Assembly (NCBI RefSeq): GCF_013409645.1
Contig: NZ_JACCBG010000001.1
Coordinates: 1,796,001-1,860,000 of the forward strand
Direction of reading: 5' to 3'
DNA: 64,000 nt
From: Nocardioides panaciterrulae
GTDB lineage: Bacteria; Actinomycetota; Actinomycetes; Propionibacteriales; Nocardioidaceae
Position numbers and translations under genes: made by a program. Numbering within the stretch: the first letter of the stretch is position 1; each line of letters opens with the position of its first letter. The notes under the pieces were generated by a model, which was given only the letters and a program-made list of their open reading frames with translations, made no database searches and was not told the DNA's origin. Below are positions 44,242 to 51,683 of the stretch, piece by piece.

Positions 44242-44541
44242 ATGATCGTGGCCTTCAGCATCTCCCCGTCCGGCGGCGACGAGACCGGCGGCGTCTCCGA
44301 GGCGGTCACCGCCGCCATCCGCGTCGTCCGCGAGTCCGGGCTGCCCAACGAGACCAACGCGATGTTCACCAACATCGAGGGCGAGTGGGACGAGGTGATG
44401 GGCGTCGTCAAGCGCGCCGTCGACGCCGTGGCCGCGGTCTCCCCGCGGGTCTCGCTGGTCCTCAAGGCCGACATCCGGGCCGGGTACGACGGCCAGCTCA
44501 CCGCCAAGGTCGAGCGGGTCGAGCGGCTGCTCGAGGGCTGA
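44242..44541 (+). CDS. MTH1187-family thiamine-binding protein (DUF77)
   Basis: A 99-residue ferredoxin-like alpha/beta protein. It starts [20 protein letters not shown] and contains [21 protein letters not shown], the segment that forms the ligand pocket in MTH1187/YkoF-like proteins. Members bind thiamine or hydroxymethylpyrimidine and form tetramers. The biochemical role is uncertain. A second thiamine-associated family (YjbQ) is encoded about 2 kb downstream. It converges with the GNAT gene across a G/C-rich 47-nt gap. Confidence 0.85.
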   Translation: MIVAFSISPSGGDETGGVSEAVTAAIRVVRESGLPNETNAMFTNIEGEWDEVMGVVKRAVDAVAAVSPRVSLVLKADIRAGYDGQLTAKVERVERLLEG

Positions 44542-44588
44542 GGCCCGGCCCCGCCCCCGGCGCGGCGTCCGACCCCGCGGGGCGCGGC

Positions 44589-45380
44589 TCAGGCGCGAGC
44601 CCGGTCCGCGCCGAGCTGGGTCTCGGTGTCGGCGAAGCCCACCGACCGGTAGACCCGGATCGCCAGGTAGCCGGGGTCGGCGACCATCACCAGTGTCCGC
44701 GCGCCCATCTCGTCGAGGGCGTGCCGCGACGCGGCGTGCACGAGCGTGCCGGCCAGGCCCTGACCGCGGGCCTCGGGGTGGGTCTTGACCTCCTGGAAGC
44801 GGGCCAGGCCCTCGCCGGCGGTGAAGATCCCCAGCGAGGAGCTCAGCCGCCCGTCCAGGAACGCGCCGAACCACTGGCCGTGGCCGGTCTCGACGTTGCG
44901 CCGGTGAGCCGCCGCCCGGGAGGTGGCGAACTCCTCGCTGTAGTGCTCCGGCTCGCCGGCGACGGCGAGCGCGACCTGCTGGGCCCAGTCGTCGTCACTG
45001 ACCAGCGGGCGTACGACGGCGGTCGGGTGCGGGTGCGGCGGCGCGTGCACCGAGGTCGCGGTCATCACCGAGGAGGCGTCCGCCTCGAGGCCGACCTCGG
45101 CGAGCGCCGCCAGGTCGTCGGTGCTGCCGGTCGTGCCGTCGACGCCCAGCGCCCGGTGCTGCAGGCCGGGGAACTCCTGCTCGAACCGCTCGAGCCAGAA
45201 GCGGCCCGAGCCCGGCTGCGGCGGCGTGGCCAGCAGTAGGAAGTTGCCCCAGTGGAAGCTCGGGTTGGCCGGCGTGCGGACGACCAGGTGGGTGCCCCGG
45301 TCCTCCACGACGCTGCCGTCGAGCTGGAGCAGGGCGAGATCGGTCCGGTAGCCCAGCGAGCGCACGTCCACGGGCGCCAT
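44589..45380 (-). CDS. GNAT family N-acetyltransferase with N-terminal extra domain
   Basis: A 263-residue protein. The C-terminal GNAT domain (about residues 125-255) has the acetyl-CoA loop VKTHPEARGQGLAGTLVHAASRHA and LVMVADPGYLAIRVYRSVGFA. The N-terminal 120 residues (RSLGYRTDLALLQLDGSVV, NPSFHWGNFLLLATPP) form a separate domain seen in a small actinobacterial GNAT subgroup; its role is unknown. The start ATG follows GGGGAGG too closely for a normal ribosome-binding site, but no better start is apparent. It follows the FAD oxidoreductase gene by 14 nt on the same strand and may be co-transcribed. Confidence 0.85.
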   Translation of the reverse strand: MAPVDVRSLGYRTDLALLQLDGSVVEDRGTHLVVRTPANPSFHWGNFLLLATPPQPGSGRFWLERFEQEFPGLQHRALGVDGTTGSTDDLAALAEVGLEADASSVMTATSVHAPPHPHPTAVVRPLVSDDDWAQQVALAVAGEPEHYSEEFATSRAAAHRRNVETGHGQWFGAFLDGRLSSSLGIFTAGEGLARFQEVKTHPEARGQGLAGTLVHAASRHALDEMGARTLVMVADPGYLAIRVYRSVGFADTETQLGADRARA

Positions 45381-45394
45381 CCTCCCCGGCCGGC

Positions 45395-46603
45395 TCAGAG
45401 GTCGCCCAGCGCCACGCCGTCGTCGGCCAGCCGGGTGGCGTCGACCGTCGTGCCGACGATCCGCCGCACGTCGTCGATGGCGTCCCAGTCGTTGGCGTGC
45501 ATGCCGGCCACGACCCGGTCGCCGTCGAGCCACCAGGCGGTGAAGGTGCGGCCCTCCACGTCGCCGCGCAGCACGACCCGGTCGTAGCCGCCGGGCGCCG
45601 CGTGCCCGACGTACTCCATGCCGAAGTCGTACTGGTCGGTGAAGAAGTACGGCAGGGCGTCGGCGTCCACCTCGCCGCCGAGCAGGTTGGCGGCCGCGAC
45701 CTTGCCGTGCTGGATCGCGGTGTCCCAGTGCTCGACCCGCAGCGGGCGGCCCAGGAGCGGGTGGTCGGCGTTGGCGACGTCCCCGGCGGCATAGACGCCC
45801 TCGGCGGAGGTGCGCAGGTGCCGGTCGGTGCGGATCCCGTTCTCGACGACCAGGCCGCCCACCTCGGCCAGGGTGGTGTCCGGCTCGACGCCGACGCCGA
45901 CCAGCAGGTGGTCGACCACGACACCGCTGCCGTCGCCGAGGGCGACATGCACCTCGTCGTCGGTCCGGGAGATGCCGGTGACGTCGGCCGAGGTGCGCAG
46001 GTCGACGCCGTGCTCGCGGTGCATCTCGGCCATCACCCCGGCGACCTCGGGGCCGAGCACCCGCAGCAGGGGGAGGTCCATCGACTCCAGCACCGTCACC
46101 TCGGCCCCGGACGTGCGGGCGGCGGCGGCCGCCTCGAGCCCGATCCAGCCGCCGCCGAGCACGCCGAGCCGGAAGCCCGGCCCGAACCGGGCGCGCAGCG
46201 CCGCCGAGTCCTCGATCGTGCGCAGGTAGCTCACCGAGGCGCCGCTGTTGTCGGCCATCGGGAACCGGCGCGGCCGCGCCCCGGTGGCCAGCAGCAGGGT
46301 GTCGTAGCCGATCGCCTCGCGACCCACGAGCACCTGGCGGCGACCGGTGTGCAGGCCGTCGGCGCGGGCGCCGGTGCGCAGCTGCACGTCGTGGTCGGCG
46401 TACCACTGCGGGTCCTTGACCCCGGTGCTGTCCGGCTCGGCCTCGCCGAGCAGCACCGCCTTGGACAGCGGCGGACGCTCGTACGGCGGGTGGTCCTCGG
46501 CCGCCAGCAGCACCAGCTCGCCCTCGTAGCCGCGCTCGCGCAGCTCGACCACCGCCGTGCCCGCGGCGAGGCCACCTCCGACCACCACGATCCGATCCGG
46601 CAT
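45395..46603 (-). CDS. FAD-dependent oxidoreductase (ferredoxin/rubredoxin reductase type)
   Basis: A 402-residue flavoprotein. The FAD-binding motif VVVGGGLAAGTAVVELRERG begins at residue 5, and the NAD(H)-binding motif LGVLGGGWIGLEAAAAARTSGAEV lies near residue 145. VYAAGDVANADHPLLGRPLRVEHWDTAIQHGKVAAANLLG is the conserved second FAD motif. The C-terminal reductase domain completes the protein. It probably reduces a ferredoxin or [2Fe-2S] protein for a cytochrome P450 or dioxygenase using NADH. No partner gene is close by. A GGAGG lies about 6 nt before the ATG. It is divergent from YjbQ. Confidence 0.88.
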   Translation of the reverse strand: MPDRIVVVGGGLAAGTAVVELRERGYEGELVLLAAEDHPPYERPPLSKAVLLGEAEPDSTGVKDPQWYADHDVQLRTGARADGLHTGRRQVLVGREAIGYDTLLLATGARPRRFPMADNSGASVSYLRTIEDSAALRARFGPGFRLGVLGGGWIGLEAAAAARTSGAEVTVLESMDLPLLRVLGPEVAGVMAEMHREHGVDLRTSADVTGISRTDDEVHVALGDGSGVVVDHLLVGVGVEPDTTLAEVGGLVVENGIRTDRHLRTSAEGVYAAGDVANADHPLLGRPLRVEHWDTAIQHGKVAAANLLGGEVDADALPYFFTDQYDFGMEYVGHAAPGGYDRVVLRGDVEGRTFTAWWLDGDRVVAGMHANDWDAIDDVRRIVGTTVDATRLADDGVALGDL

Positions 46604-46652
46604 GACTGCCTCCGTCCCCTGTACGACTCGTGCCCGGTGCCCGCCAGCATGG

Positions 46653-46658
46653 CACGAT
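46653..46658 (+). promoter_or_regulatory. Putative leaderless -10 box (CACGAT) of the YjbQ-family gene
   Basis: CACGAT, 7 nt, ATG; a weaker match to TANNNT but with the same spacing as in the neighbouring genes. Confidence 0.3.
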
Positions 46659-46665
46659 CGCCCGC

Positions 46666-47103
46666 ATGCACTCCGAGACGCGCAGCTATCGCACCGGCGG
46701 GCGGGAGACGGTCCGCGACCTCACCGCGGACTGTGCGGGGTTCGTGGACGGTCGCGGGGACGGGCTGCTGCACGTCTTCGTGCCGCACGCGACCGCCGGC
46801 CTGGCGATCATCGAGACCGGGGCCGGCAGCGACGACGACCTGCTGGCCGCGCTGGGCGACCTGCTCCCCGCCGACGACCGCTGGCGGCACCGCCACGGCA
46901 GCCCCGGGCACGGCCGCTCCCACGTGATGCCGGCGCTGGTCCCGCCGTACGCCACCGTCCCGGTGCTCGGCGGCAGGCTCGCGCTCGGCACCTGGCAGAG
47001 CGTCTGCCTGGTCGACCTCAACGTCGACAACGCCGAGCGCGAGGTCCGGTTCAGCTTCCTCGGCGACGGCGCGGGGGCGGGCCAGGAGCGGGGGGAGCGG
47101 TGA
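46666..47103 (+). CDS. YjbQ (UPF0047) family protein
   Basis: A 145-residue protein of the conserved UPF0047 family. Motifs are VFVPHATAGLAIIE, WRHRHGSPGHGRSHVMPALVPPY and the C-terminal LALGTWQSVCLVDLN. Members have been reported to show secondary thiamine-phosphate synthase activity; the true role remains uncertain. The His residues of HRHG and SHV form the probable metal site. The start was chosen at the ATG with CACGAT 7 nt upstream, dropping a 12-residue upstream extension. The stop overlaps the next gene (GTGA). Confidence 0.88.
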   Translation: MHSETRSYRTGGRETVRDLTADCAGFVDGRGDGLLHVFVPHATAGLAIIETGAGSDDDLLAALGDLLPADDRWRHRHGSPGHGRSHVMPALVPPYATVPVLGGRLALGTWQSVCLVDLNVDNAEREVRFSFLGDGAGAGQERGER

Positions 47104-47675
47104 CCGGGTTGGAGGTCCGTCCCGCGCAGGAGACCGACCGGACGTCGGTGCGCCGGGTCGTGGAGGCGGCGTTCGGCGAGGAGGGCGAGCGGGTCGCCGA
47201 CCTGGTCGAGGCCCTGCACGCCGCCCGGAGGGTCCAGCTGAGCCTGGTCGCCGAGGTCGACGGCGCCGTGGCCGGCCACGTCCAGCTCAACCACAGCTGG
47301 GTGGACGCCCGCGAGGCGCTGGTCGACGTGCTCGTGCTCAGCCCGCTCTCGGTGGCGCCGGCGCATCAGCGCTCCGGCCTCGGCACGACGCTGGTCGCGA
47401 CCGCCCTGGCGGCGGCTCGGGAGTCCGGCGCGCCGGCCGTGTTCCTGGAGGGCGCACCCGGCTACTACGGCGCCCGCGGCTTCGGCCGCGCGAGCGAGCA
47501 CGGCTTCGAGCGGCCGTCGGTGCGGATCCCCGACCCGGCGTTCCAGGTGGCGCTGCTGCCCGCACACGAGGCGTGGATGACCGGCCGGCTGGTCTACTGC
47601 GACCCGTTCTGGGCCCACGACTGCGTCGGGCTGCGCGACCCGTTGCTCGCCGAGCTGGAGGAGCGACTGGGCTGA
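47100..47675 (+). CDS. GNAT family N-acetyltransferase
   Basis: A 191-residue acetyltransferase. The acetyl-CoA loop is VAPAHQRSGLGTTLVATALAAARESGAPAV, followed by LEGAPGYYGARGFGRASEHGF and an aliphatic C-terminal segment. This GNAT group (YhbS-like) acetylates small amines or protein N termini; the target is unknown. Translation is coupled to YjbQ by a GTGA overlap. The last 82 nt overlap the converging membrane-protein gene. Confidence 0.86.
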   Translation: MTGLEVRPAQETDRTSVRRVVEAAFGEEGERVADLVEALHAARRVQLSLVAEVDGAVAGHVQLNHSWVDAREALVDVLVLSPLSVAPAHQRSGLGTTLVATALAAARESGAPAVFLEGAPGYYGARGFGRASEHGFERPSVRIPDPAFQVALLPAHEAWMTGRLVYCDPFWAHDCVGLRDPLLAELEERLG

Positions 47676-48079
47676 GCCGGCCCGGGGCGGCCGGGGCGGG
47701 CGTCAGCCAGCCTCGCGAGCCAGCGGCTGCGGTAGGCGTGCGTGGCGACGACCAGGCCCACCAGTACGCCGGCGGCCGCCCAGTTCTCGCGCCACACCGG
47801 AGCGAGGTCGACGGGATCGCCCGTGAAGGCCTGCAGCACGCCGGCCGCCAGCAAGGCGACGGCGAAGAGGGTCAGCCGGCTCGCGAGGTCGCGCGGGTAC
47901 AGGACCTGCCAGGCGGCGCCGGCCAGGCAGCCGACGACCAGCGGCAGCCAGGTCGCCGCGCTGCGGTGCGGGTCCAGGTCGTCCGCGACCTGCAGGGCGG
48001 CCATCGGCAGCAGCCAGCCCCACCTGACCGGCCGGCGACGCAACCACCAGGCGGCGAACCTCGACCCGAGCGAGCTCAT
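47594..48079 (-). CDS. Small membrane protein, function unknown
   Basis: A 161-residue protein with a basic N terminus, four hydrophobic segments (about residues 19-32, 42-60, 67-85 and 98-116), then an Arg/Pro/Ser-rich tail that lies wholly in the region overlapping the GNAT gene. The helical part ends near VVATHAYRSRWLARL. The tail composition (SRSSSSASNGSRSP) is low complexity and may be a by-product of the antisense reading. The ATG has no Shine-Dalgarno sequence; CATGCT lies 9 nt upstream. No family recognised. Confidence 0.6.
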   Translation of the reverse strand: MSSLGSRFAAWWLRRRPVRWGWLLPMAALQVADDLDPHRSAATWLPLVVGCLAGAAWQVLYPRDLASRLTLFAVALLAAGVLQAFTGDPVDLAPVWRENWAAAGVLVGLVVATHAYRSRWLARLADARPGRPGPAQPSRSSSSASNGSRSPTQSWAQNGSQ

Positions 48080-48174
48080 CACGGGAGAAGCATGCGTCAC
48101 GGCAGGCCGGTCCGGCGAAACCGGTGAGGCTCTTCGGGTGCCCGCCTCGCTGCGCTCAGGGACCTCCTCCGGAC

Positions 48175-49512
48175 TCACGCTGAGCCCAGCACCCTCCTCG
48201 CCAGCGCGAGGTGGAACTCGACCGCGAGCAGCAGGTCGTCGACGTGCACCCGTTCGTCGGCGTTGTGGAAGCCGTCGCGGAGCACCTCGGCGCTGGTCGA
48301 CCGGAACGGGCTGAAGCCGTACGCCGTGGGCGTGCCGGCGGCCCGCAGGTAGACCGAGTCGGTGAAGCCGGTGCTCAACATCGGCAGCAGCCCGGCGTCG
48401 TCGCCGCCGTCCGCCAGCACCGACCGGATCGCCGCCATCAGCTCCGACTCGGGCTCGGACGCGCTGCCGGCCACCAGGTGCTCGGGCCACTCGAGCTCGT
48501 AGGCGACGCCGGTGCCCAGCCGGTCGCGCACCTCGCGCTCCACGTCGGCCTCGGTGGTGCCGGGCAGGATCCGGCAGTCCAGCTCCATCCAGGCCCGGGC
48601 CGGCATCACGTTGCGCTTGCCGGAGCCGCCGAGCATGGTGGGCGCCATCGTCGTCCCGGCCAGTGCGGGCAGCCAGTCGGCGAGCACCGGGTGCAGCGCG
48701 ACCGCCGTGGCCACCGCCCGCTCCGGGTCGGCGACCGGCTCGCCGAGCAGCACCTCGAGCGCCGCGTCGACCAGCGGCGACGGCGTACGGCGGGGCAGGC
48801 CGCGACCGACCCGGCGCAGCAGCTCCCCGAGCAGCGGCACCGCGTTGTCGCCGACCGCCGGCATCGAGGCGTGGCCCGCCTCCCCGACCGCGACCACGCG
48901 GGCGGGGTAGGTGCCCTTCTCGCCGATCCCGATCGTCTGCACCGTGCGGCCGTCGCGCAGCGGGAGGCGCTCGCCGCCGCCCTCGTTGACCGCCATGTCC
49001 GGGCGGATGTCGGGCCGGGACTCCAGCAGCCAGCGCATGCCGACGTCGTACATCCCGTCCTCCTCGTCGGCGACCGCGAGGAACCACAGGTCGCCGCGGG
49101 GCCGGAAGCCCGAGCGCGCCAGCTCGGCCATCGCGACCGCCCGGGCGGCCACCTCGTTCTTCATGTCGACCGCGCCGCGGCCCCACAGGAAGCCCGCCTC
49201 GTCGACGACGGCCGCGAACGGCGGGTGCGTCCAGTCCCGCGGGTCGGCCGGCACCACGTCGGTGTGGCCGACGAAGGCCAGGGACGGCCCCTCGCCGGTG
49301 CCCGGGATCCGCGCGACCAGGTTGGCCCGGTCCGGCTCGCGGGCCACCAGCTCGCAGTCCACCCCGGCAGCCTCGAGGTGGTCGCGCAGCAGCTCCGCGG
49401 CGACGGTCTCGTTGCCGGGACGGCGGCCGAGGTGGGCCTCGGGGGCGTTGGTCGTGTCCAGGCGGACCAGCGCGCGGGTGAGCTCCAGGACCTCCCGGTG
49501 CAGCGGGGTCAC
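48175..49512 (-). CDS. M20 family metallopeptidase
   Basis: A 445-residue zinc hydrolase of the M20/ArgE/DapE type. Metal-site motifs are VGHTDVVPAD (His and Asp), GRGAVDMKN, the Glu-Glu in ADEEDG, and a distal His in DGFHNADERV. It would deacylate or cleave small peptides or N-acyl amino acids in the cytoplasm. The GTG start overlaps the stop of the S9 peptidase gene (GTGA), so the two are expressed together, with a peptide importer divergent from them. The dimerisation (lid) domain (residues 185-300) is intact. Confidence 0.9.
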   Translation of the reverse strand: MTPLHREVLELTRALVRLDTTNAPEAHLGRRPGNETVAAELLRDHLEAAGVDCELVAREPDRANLVARIPGTGEGPSLAFVGHTDVVPADPRDWTHPPFAAVVDEAGFLWGRGAVDMKNEVAARAVAMAELARSGFRPRGDLWFLAVADEEDGMYDVGMRWLLESRPDIRPDMAVNEGGGERLPLRDGRTVQTIGIGEKGTYPARVVAVGEAGHASMPAVGDNAVPLLGELLRRVGRGLPRRTPSPLVDAALEVLLGEPVADPERAVATAVALHPVLADWLPALAGTTMAPTMLGGSGKRNVMPARAWMELDCRILPGTTEADVEREVRDRLGTGVAYELEWPEHLVAGSASEPESELMAAIRSVLADGGDDAGLLPMLSTGFTDSVYLRAAGTPTAYGFSPFRSTSAEVLRDGFHNADERVHVDDLLLAVEFHLALARRVLGSA

Positions 49513-51668
49513 GCGACACCCAGCCGGTCGAGCACCCACGCCAGGACCTCGGCCTCGTAGGCGAGGTGGCCGTAGCGCCCCGAGGGCCCGACGTGCGCGC
49601 CGGCGCCGGTCTCGACCCGGAACAGGCACCGCGGGCCCCAGTCGGGATCGGTCGCGCGCAGCGCGGCCACCCACTTCGCCGGCTCGCGCACCATCACCCG
49701 CGGGTCGTGCACGGCGCCGGTGACCAGCAGGTCGGGGCGACCGCCGGCCGGCGGCAGGTTCTCGTACGGCGAGTACGCGAGCATCCAGTCGAACTCCTCG
49801 CGGCGCCGGGGGTCGCCCCACTCCTCCCATTCGGTGACCGTGAGCGGCGTCTCGGCGTCGAACATCGTCGTCACCACGTCGACGAACGGCACCTCGGCGA
49901 CGACCGCGCGCCACCGGTCCGGGCGCTGGCCGAGGACGGCGCCCTGGAGGAGGCCGCCGGCGCTCAGGCCCCGGGTGGCGATGCGGTCGCCGTCGACCAG
50001 CCCCTCTCGGGCCAGGCCGTCGGCGACGGCGATGTGGTCGTCGAAGGTGTGCTGCTTGTGGGCCAGCTTCCCGTCCAGGTAGCGCCGGCGGCCCATCTCG
50101 CCACCGCCGCGCAGGTGCGTGAAGACGTAGACCATGCCGCGGTCCAGCAGGCTCGGCAGGGCCGGGTCCCACTCCGGCTCGAAGACGGCCTCGTAGGACC
50201 CGTAGCCGTAGAGCAGCGCCGGCGCGGTGCCGTCCAGCGGGGTGTCCCGGTGCCGCATGACGAGGGCCGGCACGCCGGTCCCGTCCGGTGCGGGGAAGGT
50301 GCGCCGCTCGGTGACGTACTGCTCCGGGTCGTAGCCGGGGGCCTCCTGCCGCCACACGGTCTCCAGGGCGCCGGTGCCCAGTTCCCAGGCCCGGCAGGCC
50401 GCCGGGTGCAGCCACGCGTCGTCCCGCACCATGACGAGACCCCCGTCGTACAGCGGTGATGAAGCGAGCGAGACGTCGCCGCCCGGGAAGTCGCTCTCCA
50501 CCCGGCCGCCGCCCTGCGCTGCCGCCAGGTCGTCGTGCGGCACCAGCTCCAGCACCTGGGCACCTCGGTCGCGCAGGGTGAGGACGACCCCCGCCGCGAA
50601 CGCGTCCGCGCGCAGCAGCCGGGTGGACCCCGACGCCGGGCGCGCCTCGGTCCACGCGGTGTGGTCCTGGTCCGCGCCGTCCGGGACCGGCGCGGTCATC
50701 AGCCGCAGCTCGACCGCGTCGTCGTCGGTCACCACCAGCAGGTCCTGGCGTCCGTCCGGCAGCCGGCGGTGCTCGGCGTGGTAGCGCACGCCGTGCCGAC
50801 GTCCGCCCACCGACCAGGGGCCGCGGCCGACGTCGTGGGCGTCGACGACCCAGCACTCGGAGGTGGTGTTGCTCTCGCTCCAGAGCACGACCAGGTCGCC
50901 GGTGCGGGTGCCCCGGACCTGGACCTCGAAGTGCTGGTCGGGCTCGGAGAGCACCAGCACGTCCTCCTCGACGGGGGTGCCGATCCGGTGCCGCCACACC
51001 TCGTACGGGCGGTAGGCCTCGTCGTGGACGGTGTAGAAGAACCACGAGGAGTCCGCGCTCCAGGCCCCGCTGTAGTAGCTGCGGCCGACCACCTCCTCCA
51101 GGTCCCGTCCGGTGCGCAGGTCGCGGAAGCGCAGGGTGAACACCTCCTCGCCGCTGGTGTCCACCGAGTAGGCGAGCAGGTCCTCGTCGGGGCTGACGAT
51201 GCTCAGCCCCACGTCGAGGTAGCCGCTCTCGTCGGCGAGCGCGTCGATGTCCAGGAGCACCTCGGCGTTCTCTCCCGTTACCGGACCGTTGCGAAATCCG
51301 TCGGTCGACGCGCCGTCAGGGAGCGAAATCGGCTTCGAACCGGGGTCGGGGCCGTTGATTTCTCTGACCAACTGCCCGTAGTCACTTCCCGCGAGCTGCC
51401 GGTTGTAGTAGGAACACCTCGGACGCCGCGACGGGGGACTCACGTCGGCCTCCGGGACGCGGGACCCCATCTCGGCACGCAGTGTGGTGACCAGGGAGTG
51501 CAGATGCGCAGTCGAAGAGTCGTAGAACCCCCGCTCGGCGGCCAGGTGGTCGAGAACCTCGGTCGTGGTCCCGGCCATCCAGCGGTAGGGGTCCGGGCGG
51601 GGCACGCCGTGCTCGCGGTGCTCGAAGGGCTCTCGACGGGGCGCAGGAGGCTGCGGGGCAGGAGTCAC
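49509..51668 (-). CDS. S9 family oligopeptidase (oligopeptidase B-like)
   Basis: A 719-residue serine peptidase. The N-terminal seven-bladed propeller (about residues 60-430) is followed by an alpha/beta hydrolase domain with the nucleophile in RGLSAGGLLQG, Asp in GAVHDPRVMVREPAKW and His in GAGAHVGPSGRYG (usually AGHGG in the family). It cleaves peptides of about 30 residues or fewer, often after basic residues. The GTG start has TACGTT 7 nt upstream. Only 15 nt separate this start from the start of the divergent binding-protein gene. Two upstream in-frame start codons exist but the -10 spacing favours this one. Confidence 0.88.
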   Translation of the reverse strand: MTPAPQPPAPRREPFEHREHGVPRPDPYRWMAGTTTEVLDHLAAERGFYDSSTAHLHSLVTTLRAEMGSRVPEADVSPPSRRPRCSYYNRQLAGSDYGQLVREINGPDPGSKPISLPDGASTDGFRNGPVTGENAEVLLDIDALADESGYLDVGLSIVSPDEDLLAYSVDTSGEEVFTLRFRDLRTGRDLEEVVGRSYYSGAWSADSSWFFYTVHDEAYRPYEVWRHRIGTPVEEDVLVLSEPDQHFEVQVRGTRTGDLVVLWSESNTTSECWVVDAHDVGRGPWSVGGRRHGVRYHAEHRRLPDGRQDLLVVTDDDAVELRLMTAPVPDGADQDHTAWTEARPASGSTRLLRADAFAAGVVLTLRDRGAQVLELVPHDDLAAAQGGGRVESDFPGGDVSLASSPLYDGGLVMVRDDAWLHPAACRAWELGTGALETVWRQEAPGYDPEQYVTERRTFPAPDGTGVPALVMRHRDTPLDGTAPALLYGYGSYEAVFEPEWDPALPSLLDRGMVYVFTHLRGGGEMGRRRYLDGKLAHKQHTFDDHIAVADGLAREGLVDGDRIATRGLSAGGLLQGAVLGQRPDRWRAVVAEVPFVDVVTTMFDAETPLTVTEWEEWGDPRRREEFDWMLAYSPYENLPPAGGRPDLLVTGAVHDPRVMVREPAKWVAALRATDPDWGPRCLFRVETGAGAHVGPSGRYGHLAYEAEVLAWVLDRLGVA

Positions 51669-51675
51669 GGCGGTC

Positions 51676-51681
51676 AACGTA
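51676..51681 (-). promoter_or_regulatory. Putative leaderless -10 box (TACGTT) of the S9 peptidase gene
   Basis: TACGTT, 7 nt, GTG. It lies within the 15-nt gap between the two divergent start codons, so its -35 must lie in the other gene's coding sequence. Confidence 0.5.
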
Positions 51682-51683
51682 CT

